A stretch of DNA of 64,000 bases. Origin: Streptomyces sp. CBMA123 (GTDB lineage Bacteria > Actinomycetota > Actinomycetes > Streptomycetales > Streptomycetaceae). Below, piece by piece: positions 8,552 to 17,801 of this stretch. A model generated the notes under the pieces. The model searched no databases. It saw only the letters and a list, made by a program, of their open reading frames with translations, and was not told the DNA's origin. Both the position numbers and the translations under genes were made by a program. Where the stretch lies: contig NZ_MECK01000068.1 of assembly GCF_014596465.1 (NCBI RefSeq), positions 1-64,000 on the forward strand, read 5' to 3'. The first letter of the stretch is position 1, and each line of letters starts with the position of its first letter.

Positions 8552-10336
8552 GTGGACATGGCATTGCACGACCCCCTGATCGGTACCGTGCTCGACAACC
8601 GGTACCGGGTCGAGCGGCGCATCGCCACCGGCGGGATGTCCACCGTCTACAAGGGCACCGACACCCGGCTGGACCGGGTGGTCGCCCTCAAGGTGATGCA
8701 CCCCCAACTGGCCGGGGACGAGGGCTTCACCGCCCGCTTCATCCGCGAGGCCAAGGCGGTCGCCAAGCTCAGCCACCCCAATGTGGTCAACGTCTTCGAC
8801 CAGGGCGCGGACGGCGGAAACGTTTTCCTCGCCATGGAGTACGTGCCCGGCCGCACCCTGCGCGACCTGCTGCGCGACCGCGGCGCGCTGTCCGTACGGG
8901 CCGCGCTGGACGTGCTGGAGCCGGTGCTCGCCGCCCTCGGCGCCGCCCACCGGGCCGGGCTGGTCCACCGGGACGTCAAGCCGGAGAACGTGCTGATCAC
9001 CGAGAGCGGCCTGGTCAAGGTCGCCGACTTCGGCCTGGTCCGGGTGCTCGGCACCGCCGACGGCGCGCCCACCTCGACCAGTACCGCCACCGGCGGCACC
9101 GTCATGGGCACGGTCTCCTACCTGGCCCCCGAGCAGATCCTCCCGGACGCCCCCACCGACCAGCGGGTCGACGTCTACGCGGCCGGCATCCTGCTCTACG
9201 AGATGCTCACCGGCCGCCGCCCGCACACCGGCGACAACCCCGTCCAGGTCATGTACAAGCACCTGCACGAGGACGTCCCCGCCCCCTCGCTGGCCGCCCC
9301 CACCGTCGCCCCGGCGCTGGACGCCATAGTGGCCGGCGCCTGCGCCCGGGCCGCCGAGGCCCGCCCGTACGACGCGGTGGAGCTGCTCGCCGCCCTCCAG
9401 CGGGTCCGCCGCACGCTCACCCCGGCCGAGCTGGACGCCGAGCCGCCGGCCTCCACCCGGCCCAGCCCGCGCTACCCCACCAGCGAGCCGACCTCGGTGA
9501 TCCAGCCGCTGCCCCGGCCCACCGACACCCCGGCGCCGGAGCGCACCAGCGTGCTGGACGTCCCGGCGGAGCTGATGGACCAGCTGCTGGTCGAGCCCCG
9601 CCCGTACGACGAGCCGACCCCGGTCCGGACGCGGCGGCCGGGCCGGCCGCGAGGCCTCCCGCGCAAGCCGCTGATCTGGACGGCCGCGCTGACCGCCCTG
9701 GTGCTGGCGGTGGGCGGTGTCACGTACGGGATCTCCGAGGGGCTGTACGGCTCGGTGCCGGGCGTGCTCGGCAAGGACCGTTCCGAGGCGCAGCGGGTGC
9801 TGGACCACGAGGGCATGCACGGCCGGTTCGTCGAGGTGTTCAGCGAGTCCGTCCCGGCCGGGCAGGTGATCTCCACCGACCCCGGGGTGGGGGCGCGCAC
9901 CCGCAAGAGCGACGCGGTGACGGTCACCCTCTCCAAGGGCCCCAAGCGGATCGCGGTGCCGGACCTCGCCGGCAAGAGCTCGGACGACGCGGCCGCCGCG
10001 CTGGCCGGCGCCCAGCTGACCAGGGGCGGGGTGACCCAGACCTACAGCGACACCGTGCCGGAGGGCTCGGTGATCAGCAGCTCGCCGGCCGCCGGGCAGA
10101 TGCTGCAGGAGAACGCGGCGGTCTCGCTGGTGGTCAGCAAGGGCATGGTGCCGGTCCCGGACGTCAGCGGGATGGGCCGGGACGACGCCCAGCGGGCGCT
10201 GCAGGCGGCGGGCTTCACCATGAAGGCCGCCACCGACTGGACGCTCGGCATGGGCAAGGTGAGCAGCCAGTCCCCGGCGGCCGGCGAGCGGCGGCCGCAG
10301 AAGTCCGTGGTGACGGTCAACTTCTCGCTGTTCTAA
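8552..10336 (+). CDS. Transmembrane serine/threonine protein kinase with PASTA domains (PknL/PknB type)
   Basis: The 594-residue protein has an N-terminal kinase domain (about 10-275) with Gly-rich loop IATGGMSTVYKG, catalytic HRDVKPENV near residue 140, DFG near 158 and APEQ. A Pro-rich juxtamembrane linker and one transmembrane helix (about 374-395) precede three extracellular PASTA repeats (about 400-594) that bind muropeptide/lipid II-like ligands in this family. GTG 8552 is taken as start because a -10-like TAGACT ends 6 nt before it, suggesting a leaderless mRNA; ATG 8558 is an alternative. In mycobacteria the matching kinase PknL phosphorylates the Rv2175c regulator, whose homologue is at 4487-4852. 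Confidence 0.93.
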   Translation: MDMALHDPLIGTVLDNRYRVERRIATGGMSTVYKGTDTRLDRVVALKVMHPQLAGDEGFTARFIREAKAVAKLSHPNVVNVFDQGADGGNVFLAMEYVPGRTLRDLLRDRGALSVRAALDVLEPVLAALGAAHRAGLVHRDVKPENVLITESGLVKVADFGLVRVLGTADGAPTSTSTATGGTVMGTVSYLAPEQILPDAPTDQRVDVYAAGILLYEMLTGRRPHTGDNPVQVMYKHLHEDVPAPSLAAPTVAPALDAIVAGACARAAEARPYDAVELLAALQRVRRTLTPAELDAEPPASTRPSPRYPTSEPTSVIQPLPRPTDTPAPERTSVLDVPAELMDQLLVEPRPYDEPTPVRTRRPGRPRGLPRKPLIWTAALTALVLAVGGVTYGISEGLYGSVPGVLGKDRSEAQRVLDHEGMHGRFVEVFSESVPAGQVISTDPGVGARTRKSDAVTVTLSKGPKRIAVPDLAGKSSDDAAAALAGAQLTRGGVTQTYSDTVPEGSVISSSPAAGQMLQENAAVSLVVSKGMVPVPDVSGMGRDDAQRALQAAGFTMKAATDWTLGMGKVSSQSPAAGERRPQKSVVTVNFSLF

Positions 10337-10376
10337 CGGAGTTCGGGGCCCAATAGGGCTTCCGGGGCTTCCGGGC

Positions 10377-11006
10377 TCAGCGGAGCGGCCCGTCGCCCGG
10401 CTCCTCCTGGTAGGAGTAGCGCTGCTCGCGCCACGGGTCGGCCAGGTTGTGGTAGCCGCGCTCCTCCCAGAAGCCGCGCCGGTCGGCCCGCATGTACTCC
10501 ACCGCGCGCACCCACTTGGGGCCCTTCCAGGCGTACAGCCGGGGCACCACCAGCCGCACCGGGAAGCCGTGTTCGGCGGTCAGCGGCTCGCCGTTGCGGT
10601 GGGTGGCGAGCAGGGTGTGGGGGTCGGCGAAGTCGGCCAGCCGCAGGTTGGCGCTGTAGCCGTACTCGGCCCAGACCATGACGTGGGTGACGCCGGGCGC
10701 CGGGGGCACCAGGTCGAGCAGGAGGGCCGCGGGCACGCCCGTCCACTCGTTGCCGAGGAGGGAGAACTTGGTGACGCAGTGCAGGTCGGCGACCACGGTG
10801 GTGCGCGGCAGGGCGTCGAAGGCCGCGAGGTCCCAGCTGTGCTTCTCGGCCGAGGCGGTGGCGCCGAACACCTGGAGGTCCCAGCTCAGCGGCTTGAAGC
10901 GGGGCACCGGCCCGTAGTGCAGGGCGGGCCAGCCGCGCTGCGCGCGCTGACCCGGGGGGAGGCTCGGGTCAGACGGCGGAAGCGGTTCTCGTTCGGACTG
11001 ACCCAT
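10377..11006 (-). CDS. Sulfite oxidase-like molybdopterin oxidoreductase
   Basis: The 209-residue single-domain protein belongs to the oxidoreductase molybdopterin-binding (SUOX/YedY-like) family. The molybdenum-coordinating cysteine is C77 in VVADLHCVTKFS, and the VRLVVPRLYAWKGPKWVRAVEY segment matches the cofactor pocket. No signal peptide or heme domain is present, so it appears cytoplasmic. ATG 11006 has GGAG five bases upstream; the longer frame runs through noncoding DNA. It converges with the kinase gene (40-bp gap). The substrate is unknown. Confidence 0.85.
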   Translation of the reverse strand: MGQSEREPLPPSDPSLPPGQRAQRGWPALHYGPVPRFKPLSWDLQVFGATASAEKHSWDLAAFDALPRTTVVADLHCVTKFSLLGNEWTGVPAALLLDLVPPAPGVTHVMVWAEYGYSANLRLADFADPHTLLATHRNGEPLTAEHGFPVRLVVPRLYAWKGPKWVRAVEYMRADRRGFWEERGYHNLADPWREQRYSYQEEPGDGPLR

Positions 11007-11235
11007 GGCTCCATGGTGACAGACGGCGGACGGGCCCCGCCGCGCGCCCCTTGGCCCCGGTTCACGCCCTGCCCGTACGGGCCAATGGTCGATCGCACAC
11101 CCCCCATCAATGCCCAAATGGGATATTCCGCCACATGTCCTAGTGAGTGTGAACTTACTGGAATTTCCTCCCGATACGGTGCCAGGATGCCCAGCGCAGG
11201 ACTCACCGCAGGACGTAACGCAGGGAGGCAGCACC

Positions 11236-11715
11236 ATGCAGGGCGACCCGGAGGTCATCGAGTTCCTCAATGAGCAACTCACGGCCGAACTGACCGCGAT
11301 CAACCAGTACTTCCTGCACGCCAAGATGCAGGAGAACTTCGGCTGGACGAAGCTCGCCAAGTACACCCGGCACGAGTCGTTCGACGAGATGAAGCACGCC
11401 GAGACGCTCACCGACCGGATCCTGTTCCTGGAGGGGCTGCCCAACTACCAGCGGCTGTTCCACGTCCGGATCGGCCAGACGGTCAAGGAGATGTTCGAGG
11501 CGGACCGCCAGATCGAGGTCGAGGCGATCGACCGCCTCAAGCGCGGGATCGTGGTGATGCGGGCCAAGAACGACGTCACCTCGGCGAACATCTTCGAGGA
11601 CATCCTGGCCGACGAGGAGCACCACATCGACTACCTCGACACCCAGCTGGAACTCCTGGAGAAGCTCGGCGAGGCGCTCTACCTCGCCCAGCTGATCGAG
11701 CAGCCGGAGTCCTGA
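11236..11715 (+). CDS. bfr: Bacterioferritin
   Basis: The 159-residue heme-containing ferritin subunit forms a 24-mer iron store. All ferroxidase ligands are present (E18, E51, H54, E94, E127, H130) and the heme-binding Met52 is conserved. ATG 11236 has GGGAGG seven bases upstream. It is convergent with the Bfd gene, the ferredoxin that releases iron from Bfr, with only 16 bp between stops. Confidence 0.97.
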   Translation: MQGDPEVIEFLNEQLTAELTAINQYFLHAKMQENFGWTKLAKYTRHESFDEMKHAETLTDRILFLEGLPNYQRLFHVRIGQTVKEMFEADRQIEVEAIDRLKRGIVVMRAKNDVTSANIFEDILADEEHHIDYLDTQLELLEKLGEALYLAQLIEQPES

Positions 11716-11736
11716 GGCCCGGCGCCCCGGCTCAGG
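11711..11736. terminator. Short bidirectional hairpin between bfr and bfd stops
   Basis: CCTGAG at 11711-11716 pairs with CTCAGG at 11731-11736, with further imperfect GCC/GGC pairing inside. The element overlaps both stop codons and could terminate both convergent genes. Confidence 0.4.
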
Positions 11737-12031
11737 CCACCCGCAGCGGGACCACCGGGGCGATCGGCGCCACCGGGCCCGGCTTCGGGGCGGCCGGCCC
11801 GGACACGTCCTGGACCTCCGGATCGGCGAGGCCGAGCCTGGCGGCCAGCCGGGCGGTCGGGCAGGGCCGGGCACCGTGCTCGCCGAGCAGCGCCTGGATC
11901 CGGCGGACGCAGGACCCGCAGTCCGTGCCGGCCTTGCAGCCCTTGGCTATCCGGCGCGGGGTGTCGGCGCCCCCGTCGATCGCCTTCTTCACCTGGTCCT
12001 CGGTGACCGCATGGCACATGCACACGTACAT
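11732..12031 (-). CDS. bfd: Bacterioferritin-associated ferredoxin-like (2Fe-2S)-binding protein
   Basis: The 99-residue protein has its four-cysteine BFD/Fer2_BFD motif at C4, C6, C38 and C41 (CMC ... DCGSC); an extra C32 sits in GCKAG. In the family it delivers electrons to Bfr heme to mobilise iron. The C-terminal ~45 residues are a Pro/Ala-rich extension beyond the usual Bfd length. ATG 12031 with GGGAGA eight bases upstream is preferred to the longer frame to 12112, which runs into the promoter. Iron-box-like sequences lie 50-85 bp upstream. Confidence 0.9.
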   Translation of the reverse strand: MYVCMCHAVTEDQVKKAIDGGADTPRRIAKGCKAGTDCGSCVRRIQALLGEHGARPCPTARLAARLGLADPEVQDVSGPAAPKPGPVAPIAPVVPLRVA

Positions 12032-12080
12032 AGCGGTCTCTCCCGGGATGAAGCGCAGGTGAAGCGCGGAGTGGATCTTG

Positions 12081-12116
12081 ACTAAGGTTTGCCTTAGTTC
12101 ACTAAGCCTCACCTTA
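12081..12116 (-). promoter_or_regulatory. Iron-box-like operator (DmdR/IdeR type) upstream of bfd
   Basis: Two overlapping imperfect copies of an iron-box pattern occur: CTAAGGTTTGCCTTAG (inverted repeat) at 12082-12097, then CTAAGCCTCACCTTAC at 12102-12117. The consensus TTAGGTTAGGCTAACCTAA is matched at about 12-13 of 19 positions each. Iron-dependent repression of bfd by a DtxR-family regulator is inferred. Confidence 0.55.
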
Positions 12117-12138
12117 CCCGGCGATCCGGGTACGAAAA

Positions 12139-12176
12139 AGCCCCTCCGGCTTCGGGAGTCCCGAATCCGGAGGGGC
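12139..12176 (-). terminator. Strong terminator downstream of DAHP synthase gene
   Basis: CCCCTCCGG (12141-12149) pairs with CCGGAGGGG (12167-12175), extended inward by TTCGGGA/TCCCGAA. On the minus strand it is followed by CTTTTTCG, a true U tract. Confidence 0.85.
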
Positions 12177-12200
12177 CTTCGTCACATCAGGGCCGGTGGA

Positions 12201-13559
<1,359 letters not shown>

Positions 13560-13656
13560 CTACGGGGTGGCGCGAGCGATAGGTGACCATTGCCCGAGGG
13601 ATGAGACACGTCTCGGACATTGCACGTGAGCCGACTCACCCGCACGGCCCCATCCG

Positions 13657-13662
13657 CTACGC
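13657..13662 (+). promoter_or_regulatory. Probable -10 element of a leaderless trp leader transcript
   Basis: TACGCT lies within the sequence preceding the leader-peptide ATG at 13670, at the spacing typical of leaderless Streptomyces promoters. No convincing -35 is seen. Inference only. Confidence 0.4.
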
Positions 13663-13669
13663 TCGACCC

Positions 13670-13741
13670 ATGCACGCGCCCCACACCCACTCCTGGTGGT
13701 GGGCCTCCCCCCTGGGTGGCCCACAGATCGCGCGTTCCTAG
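13670..13741 (+). CDS. trpL: trp operon leader peptide with three consecutive Trp codons
   Basis: A 23-codon open frame reads MHAPHTHSWWWASPLGGPQ followed by IARS and a TAG stop at 13739-13741. Three adjacent TGG codons at positions 9-11 are the hallmark of ribosome-mediated tryptophan attenuation. A 15-bp terminator hairpin follows immediately and the fused anthranilate synthase starts 112 bp downstream. A trp attenuator before trpE(G) has been described in Streptomyces venezuelae, so this is the expected arrangement. There is no RBS; leaderless initiation at ATG 13670 is likely. The peptide itself is not expected to have a function beyond sensing charged tRNA-Trp. Confidence 0.92.
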   Translation: MHAPHTHSWWWASPLGGPQIARS

Positions 13742-13746
13742 ACGAA

Positions 13747-13778
13747 CACGACGGCCGCCCCTCGGGGCGGCCGTCGTG
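13747..13778 (+). terminator. trp attenuator terminator hairpin
   Basis: A perfect 15-bp GC-rich inverted repeat (13747-13761 with 13764-13778) starts five bases after the leader-peptide stop. Stalling at the Trp codons would favour an upstream antiterminator fold; I could not model it by hand. Confidence 0.88.
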
Positions 13779-13852
13779 CGTCCGAGCAGACGGCCCTCCG
13801 GGAGCGGAACCAGCACCGCCCTCGCCATCCTCCCCGGAAGGAAGCCGTACTC

Positions 13853-15793
13853 GTGACCACCCCCGCCCCCGCTGAGCTGCTCGCACGTCTCACCGCACCC
13901 GGCGCCCCCGCCTTCGCCCTGCTGCACCGCCGCACCCCCCGGCACGCCCCGGACACCGTCGAGGTGCTGCTGGGCACCGTCGACAGCTACGCGCACCTCG
14001 CCGACCTCCCGGTCCGCTCCGGCATCCCGGCCGCCGGACCGGTCCACGACCTGCTCGCGCTGGTCCCGTACCGGCAGATCCGCGAGCGCGGCTTCGAGGC
14101 GCACGACGACGGCACCCCGCTGCAGGCCCTCGCGGTGACCGAGCAGTACGCCCTGCCGTTGGCCGAACTCACCACCGCCCTGCCGCAGCTGCCGGTCACC
14201 CTCTCCGACGGCGCGTTCGACGTGGACGACGAGGCGTACGCGGCGATCGTCCGCCGGGTGATCGACGACGAGATCGGCAACGGCGAGGGCGCCAACTTCG
14301 TGATCCGGCGCGACTTCCACGCCACCCTGGAGAACTTCTCGCCCACTCTCGCCCTGGCGCTGTTCCGCCGACTGCTGGAGCAGGAGCGCGGCGCGTACTG
14401 GACCTTCCTGGTGCACACCGGGGAGCGGGTCCTGGTCGGCGCCTCCCCCGAGGTGCACGTCCGGCAGAGCGGCGGCACCGTCGTGATGAACCCGATCTCC
14501 GGCACCTACCGCTATCCGGCCGGCGGCTCCGACCTCGACTCGCTGCTCCGGTTCCTCCACGACCCCAAGGAGCTGGAGGAGCTGACCATGGTGGTCGACG
14601 AGGAGCTGAAGATGATGTGCACCGTCGGCGACCTCGGCGGCCAGGTGCTCGGCCCCCGGCTCAAGGAGATGTCCCACCTCGCCCACACCGAGTACGAGCT
14701 GCGCGGGCGCACCTCGATGGACGTGCGCGAGGTGCTGCGCGAGACGATGTTCGCCGCCACCGTCACCGGCAGCCCGGTGCAGAACGCCACCCGGGTGATC
14801 CGGCGCTACGAGCCGAGCGGGCGCGGCTACTACTCCGGCGCGCTCGCCCTGATCGGGCGCTCCGCGAGCGGCGGGCAGCTGCTGGACTCGCCGATCTGCA
14901 TCCGCACCGCCGACATCGACCCGGCCACCGGGCGGCTGGTCGTCCGGGTCGGCGCCACACTGGTGCGCCACTCCGTCCCGGAGTCCGAGGTCGCCGAGAC
15001 CCACGCCAAGGCCGCCGGAGTGCTCACCGCAATCGGCGCCCGGCCCGCCCCAGCCCGGCTGCCCCACCCCGGCGGGCCCAGGCTCGGCGACGACCACCGG
15101 GTGCAGGCCGCGCTGGACGCCCGCCGGGCCGACCTCGCCCCGTTCTGGCTGCGGATGCAGGCGCCGTCCACGATCACCGAAACCCGGCCGACCCTGGTCG
15201 TGGACGGCGAGGACACCTTCACCTCGATGCTGTCCCACCTGCTGACCTCGCTCGGCCACCAGGTCACCGTGGTCCGCTTCGACGAGCCCGGCCTGCGCGG
15301 ACTGGTCGCGGCCCACCGCGGCCCGCTGGTGCTCGGCCCCGGCCCGGGCGACCCGGCGCTCGCCGACGACCCCAAGATGGCGGTGCTGCGCCCGGTCGTC
15401 GCCGACGCCCTCGCCGCCGTCCGCTCCGGCGCCCGGACGGCCCCGCTGCTCGCGGTCTGCCTCAGCCACCAGCTGCTCGCCGCCGAGCTCGGGCTCGCGC
15501 TGGGCCGCAAGGCCGTCCCCTATCAGGGCGCCCAGGAGAGCATCGAGCTGTTCGGCCGCAAGCGGACGGTCGGCTTCTACAACACCTTCACCGCCCGCTG
15601 CTCGGACGCCGACGCGGCCCGGCTCGCCGCCGGGGGCGTCGAGGTCGCCCGGGACGCCGCCACCGGCGACGTCCACGCGCTGCGCGGCCCCGGCTTCGCG
15701 GGCCTGCAGTTCCACCCGGAGTCGGTGCTCACCCGGGACGGCGTGGACATCGTCGCGGACCTGCTGCGGGAGGCAACGGCCGTACGGGGCTGA
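13853..15793 (+). CDS. trpEG: Fused anthranilate synthase (TrpE-TrpG)
   Basis: The 646-residue bifunctional enzyme converts chorismate and glutamine to anthranilate. The N-terminal chorismate-binding domain (about 1-420) carries NPISGTYRYP, the ELKMMCTVGDLGG-type active-site block and SPIC near residue 345. The C-terminal class I glutamine amidotransferase domain (about 445-640) has LGPGPGDP, nucleophile C536 in AVCLSHQ, and H621/E623 in FHPES. GTG 13853 has a GGAAGGA site upstream. Single-chain TrpEG/PhzE-like fusions are common in Streptomyces; the Trp-codon attenuator in front argues for anthranilate/tryptophan rather than phenazine use. A bidirectional hairpin separates it from macR. Confidence 0.93.
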   Translation: MTTPAPAELLARLTAPGAPAFALLHRRTPRHAPDTVEVLLGTVDSYAHLADLPVRSGIPAAGPVHDLLALVPYRQIRERGFEAHDDGTPLQALAVTEQYALPLAELTTALPQLPVTLSDGAFDVDDEAYAAIVRRVIDDEIGNGEGANFVIRRDFHATLENFSPTLALALFRRLLEQERGAYWTFLVHTGERVLVGASPEVHVRQSGGTVVMNPISGTYRYPAGGSDLDSLLRFLHDPKELEELTMVVDEELKMMCTVGDLGGQVLGPRLKEMSHLAHTEYELRGRTSMDVREVLRETMFAATVTGSPVQNATRVIRRYEPSGRGYYSGALALIGRSASGGQLLDSPICIRTADIDPATGRLVVRVGATLVRHSVPESEVAETHAKAAGVLTAIGARPAPARLPHPGGPRLGDDHRVQAALDARRADLAPFWLRMQAPSTITETRPTLVVDGEDTFTSMLSHLLTSLGHQVTVVRFDEPGLRGLVAAHRGPLVLGPGPGDPALADDPKMAVLRPVVADALAAVRSGARTAPLLAVCLSHQLLAAELGLALGRKAVPYQGAQESIELFGRKRTVGFYNTFTARCSDADAARLAAGGVEVARDAATGDVHALRGPGFAGLQFHPESVLTRDGVDIVADLLREATAVRG

Positions 15794-15803
15794 GGAGTTG
15801 GAA

Positions 15804-15831
15804 CGGTCCCGGGCGGCGGCGCCCGGGACCG
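15804..15831. terminator. Bidirectional terminator between trpEG and the response regulator
   Basis: A perfect 12-bp stem (15804-15815 with 15820-15831) and 4-nt loop lie between two convergent stops. Confidence 0.75.
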
Positions 15832-15833
15832 GC

Positions 15834-16529
15834 TCACAGCTCCTCGTCCAACCCCTGCTCGATCGCGTACCGGACAAGCTCCACCCGGTTGTGCAACTGC
15901 AGCTTGCCCAGGGTGTTCTGCACGTGGTTCTGCACCGTCCGGTGCGACAGCACCAGCCGGTCGGCGATCTGCCGGTACGACAGACCCTTGGCCACCAGCC
16001 GCAGCACCTCGGTCTCCCGGGTGGTCAGCTGCGGGACGGCCGGCGCCGAGGCCGGGGCCGGCTCGGCGGCCAGCCGGCGGAACTCGCCGAGCACCAGCCC
16101 GGCCAGGCCCGGGGTGAACACCGCGTCGCCGACGGCCGTACGCCGCACCGCGTCCAACAGCTCCTCCCGCCCGGCCGACTTCACCAGGTACCCGGTCGCG
16201 CCGGACTTCACCGCCTCCAGCACGTCCTGGTGCTCACCACTGGCCGACAGCACCAGCACCCGCACCGCCGGATCGGCCGCGACCACCTGGCGGCACACCT
16301 CGGCGCCGGACAGGCCGGGCAGGTTGAGGTCCAGCACGACGACCTGCGGCGTGCAGGCCCGGGCCCGGCGCACCGCCTCCTCGCCGTCGCCCGCCGTGGC
16401 CACCACGTCCAGGCCCGCCTCGGCCAGGTCGCGGGAGACGGCGTCCCGCCACATCGGGTGGTCGTCCACCACCATCACCCGCACCGGCCGGTCGGTCATC
16501 GGCTGATCGGTCATGGGCTGGTCGGTCAT
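15834..16529 (-). CDS. macR: LuxR/NarL-family response regulator (MacR-like)
   Basis: The 231-residue protein has a receiver domain (about 16-135; acidic pair D22/D23, phospho-acceptor D67 in VVVLDLNLPG, conserved K in YLVKSA) and a C-terminal LuxR helix-turn-helix (about 165-225, LTTRETEVLRLVAKGLSYRQIADRL). It overlaps the kinase gene by ATGA. The N-terminus encodes MTDQP-MTDQP-MTDRP: three ATG codons 15 bases apart (16529, 16514, 16499), so the true start is ambiguous. By gene order beside trpEG and the acyltransferase it corresponds to the S. coelicolor MacR regulator of differentiation; this orthology is recalled, not searched. Confidence 0.88.
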   Translation of the reverse strand: MTDQPMTDQPMTDRPVRVMVVDDHPMWRDAVSRDLAEAGLDVVATAGDGEEAVRRARACTPQVVVLDLNLPGLSGAEVCRQVVAADPAVRVLVLSASGEHQDVLEAVKSGATGYLVKSAGREELLDAVRRTAVGDAVFTPGLAGLVLGEFRRLAAEPAPASAPAVPQLTTRETEVLRLVAKGLSYRQIADRLVLSHRTVQNHVQNTLGKLQLHNRVELVRYAIEQGLDEEL

Positions 16530-17755
16530 CGGGAGGCCTTCCTCGGAATGCGCAGTTCGACCTCGACGCCCTCCCCGGGCGCCGAGTACAGCTCGGCCGT
16601 ACCGCCGAGATCCAGCACCCGGCCGCGGATCGACTGGGTGACGCCCAGCCGCCCGGCCCGCTCCGCCTCGCCGAGCCGGCCGGGGGCGAAGCCCGGACCG
16701 TCGTCGCGGATGCTGACCGTGACGGCCTCCGGCTCGTCCTCCACCAGGATCCAGGCCCGGGCCGGCTCCCCGGCGTGCCGGCGGACGTTGTCGACGGCCG
16801 CGCCGACCGCCGCGGCCAGTTCACGCGCCGCCGGACCGGGCAGCAGCACCGGGGTCCCGGGAGCGGAGAGCGTGATCCGCTCGTCGGCGTACGGGCGCAG
16901 CAGGGCGGTGAGGTCCTGCGGCCCGGCCGGGTCGGGCTCCTCGGCTCCGTCCGCCTCCGGCAGCCGCTGGGCCGGCAGCGGGCCGCCGGTCATCAGCGCC
17001 CGCAGCGCCCGCTCCTGCTCCCCGGCGAGCCGGCCCAGTTCGGCGAAGTCCGTACCGTCCCCGGTGCCGCCGCCCAGCTCCGCGCCCCGGCGCTGGACCA
17101 GTGCCAGCACCTGGAGCACGCCGTCGTGGATGTCGCGGGAGAGCCGCTCCCGCTCCCGGGTGGCCGCCTCGACCTGCAGCGCCCGGGTCAGGGTGGCCTC
17201 GCTGGCGCGGGCCAGCTCGATCACGTACCCGATCGCGCAGCCGGCTACCAGCAGCAGCACGATGTTGTGCACGTTGTCGCCGGTCGGGCCGCCGTGGCCG
17301 AGGATGTTGGCGACCCCGATCACCGCGCCGGACGCCGCCGCCGGACGCCAGCCGCCCCTGGCGGCGAAGCCCAGCACCGTGCCGGCGGCCCAGATGGTCG
17401 GCAGGGTGGGCGCGCCGTGGCTGATCCGGGCCGGGGCGTCGGTCATCCCGCTCATCACGATGCCGGTCACGGCCAGGGACAGGTCGAAGCCGAGGACGTA
17501 CCAGGTGCAGCGCTGCGGGTCGGAGAAGGCCCGGGTGCTGGCCAGCGTCCAGAGGATCAGCGCGCCGAAGTAGATCCAGCCCGCGACCGGGTGCAGGAAG
17601 TGCAGGTACGAGTTGAAGTACCGGAGCAGGGCGTAGCAGAGGGCCAGCACCCGGAAGTAGGAGATCGCCTTCCACAGCGGGAGCTCGACGGACATGCCGC
17701 CGGCCGCCACCGCGCCGCCCACCACGCCGCCGCCCGTTCTCGCGCCCTCCGCCAT
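16526..17755 (-). CDS. macS: Sensor histidine kinase (MacS-like, HisKA_3 type)
   Basis: The 409-residue membrane kinase has five or six hydrophobic helices between about residues 30 and 185. The dimerisation/phosphoacceptor motif RDIHDGVLQVLALV with H210 belongs to the HisKA_3 class. A C-terminal HATPase domain carries VDNVRRHAG (N box) and IRDDGPGFAPG (G box). ATG 17755 has GGAG nine bases upstream; an inner start MSVELPL is possible. It lies 46 bp after the acyltransferase gene and overlaps its partner regulator by four bases. The short extracellular loops suggest a membrane-sensed signal. Confidence 0.88.
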   Translation of the reverse strand: MAEGARTGGGVVGGAVAAGGMSVELPLWKAISYFRVLALCYALLRYFNSYLHFLHPVAGWIYFGALILWTLASTRAFSDPQRCTWYVLGFDLSLAVTGIVMSGMTDAPARISHGAPTLPTIWAAGTVLGFAARGGWRPAAASGAVIGVANILGHGGPTGDNVHNIVLLLVAGCAIGYVIELARASEATLTRALQVEAATRERERLSRDIHDGVLQVLALVQRRGAELGGGTGDGTDFAELGRLAGEQERALRALMTGGPLPAQRLPEADGAEEPDPAGPQDLTALLRPYADERITLSAPGTPVLLPGPAARELAAAVGAAVDNVRRHAGEPARAWILVEDEPEAVTVSIRDDGPGFAPGRLGEAERAGRLGVTQSIRGRVLDLGGTAELYSAPGEGVEVELRIPRKASR

Positions 17756-17801
17756 GCCCCGGCTCCTCCCCCGGCCCCTCCCCTGGACCCGACCGGGTCG
17801 G

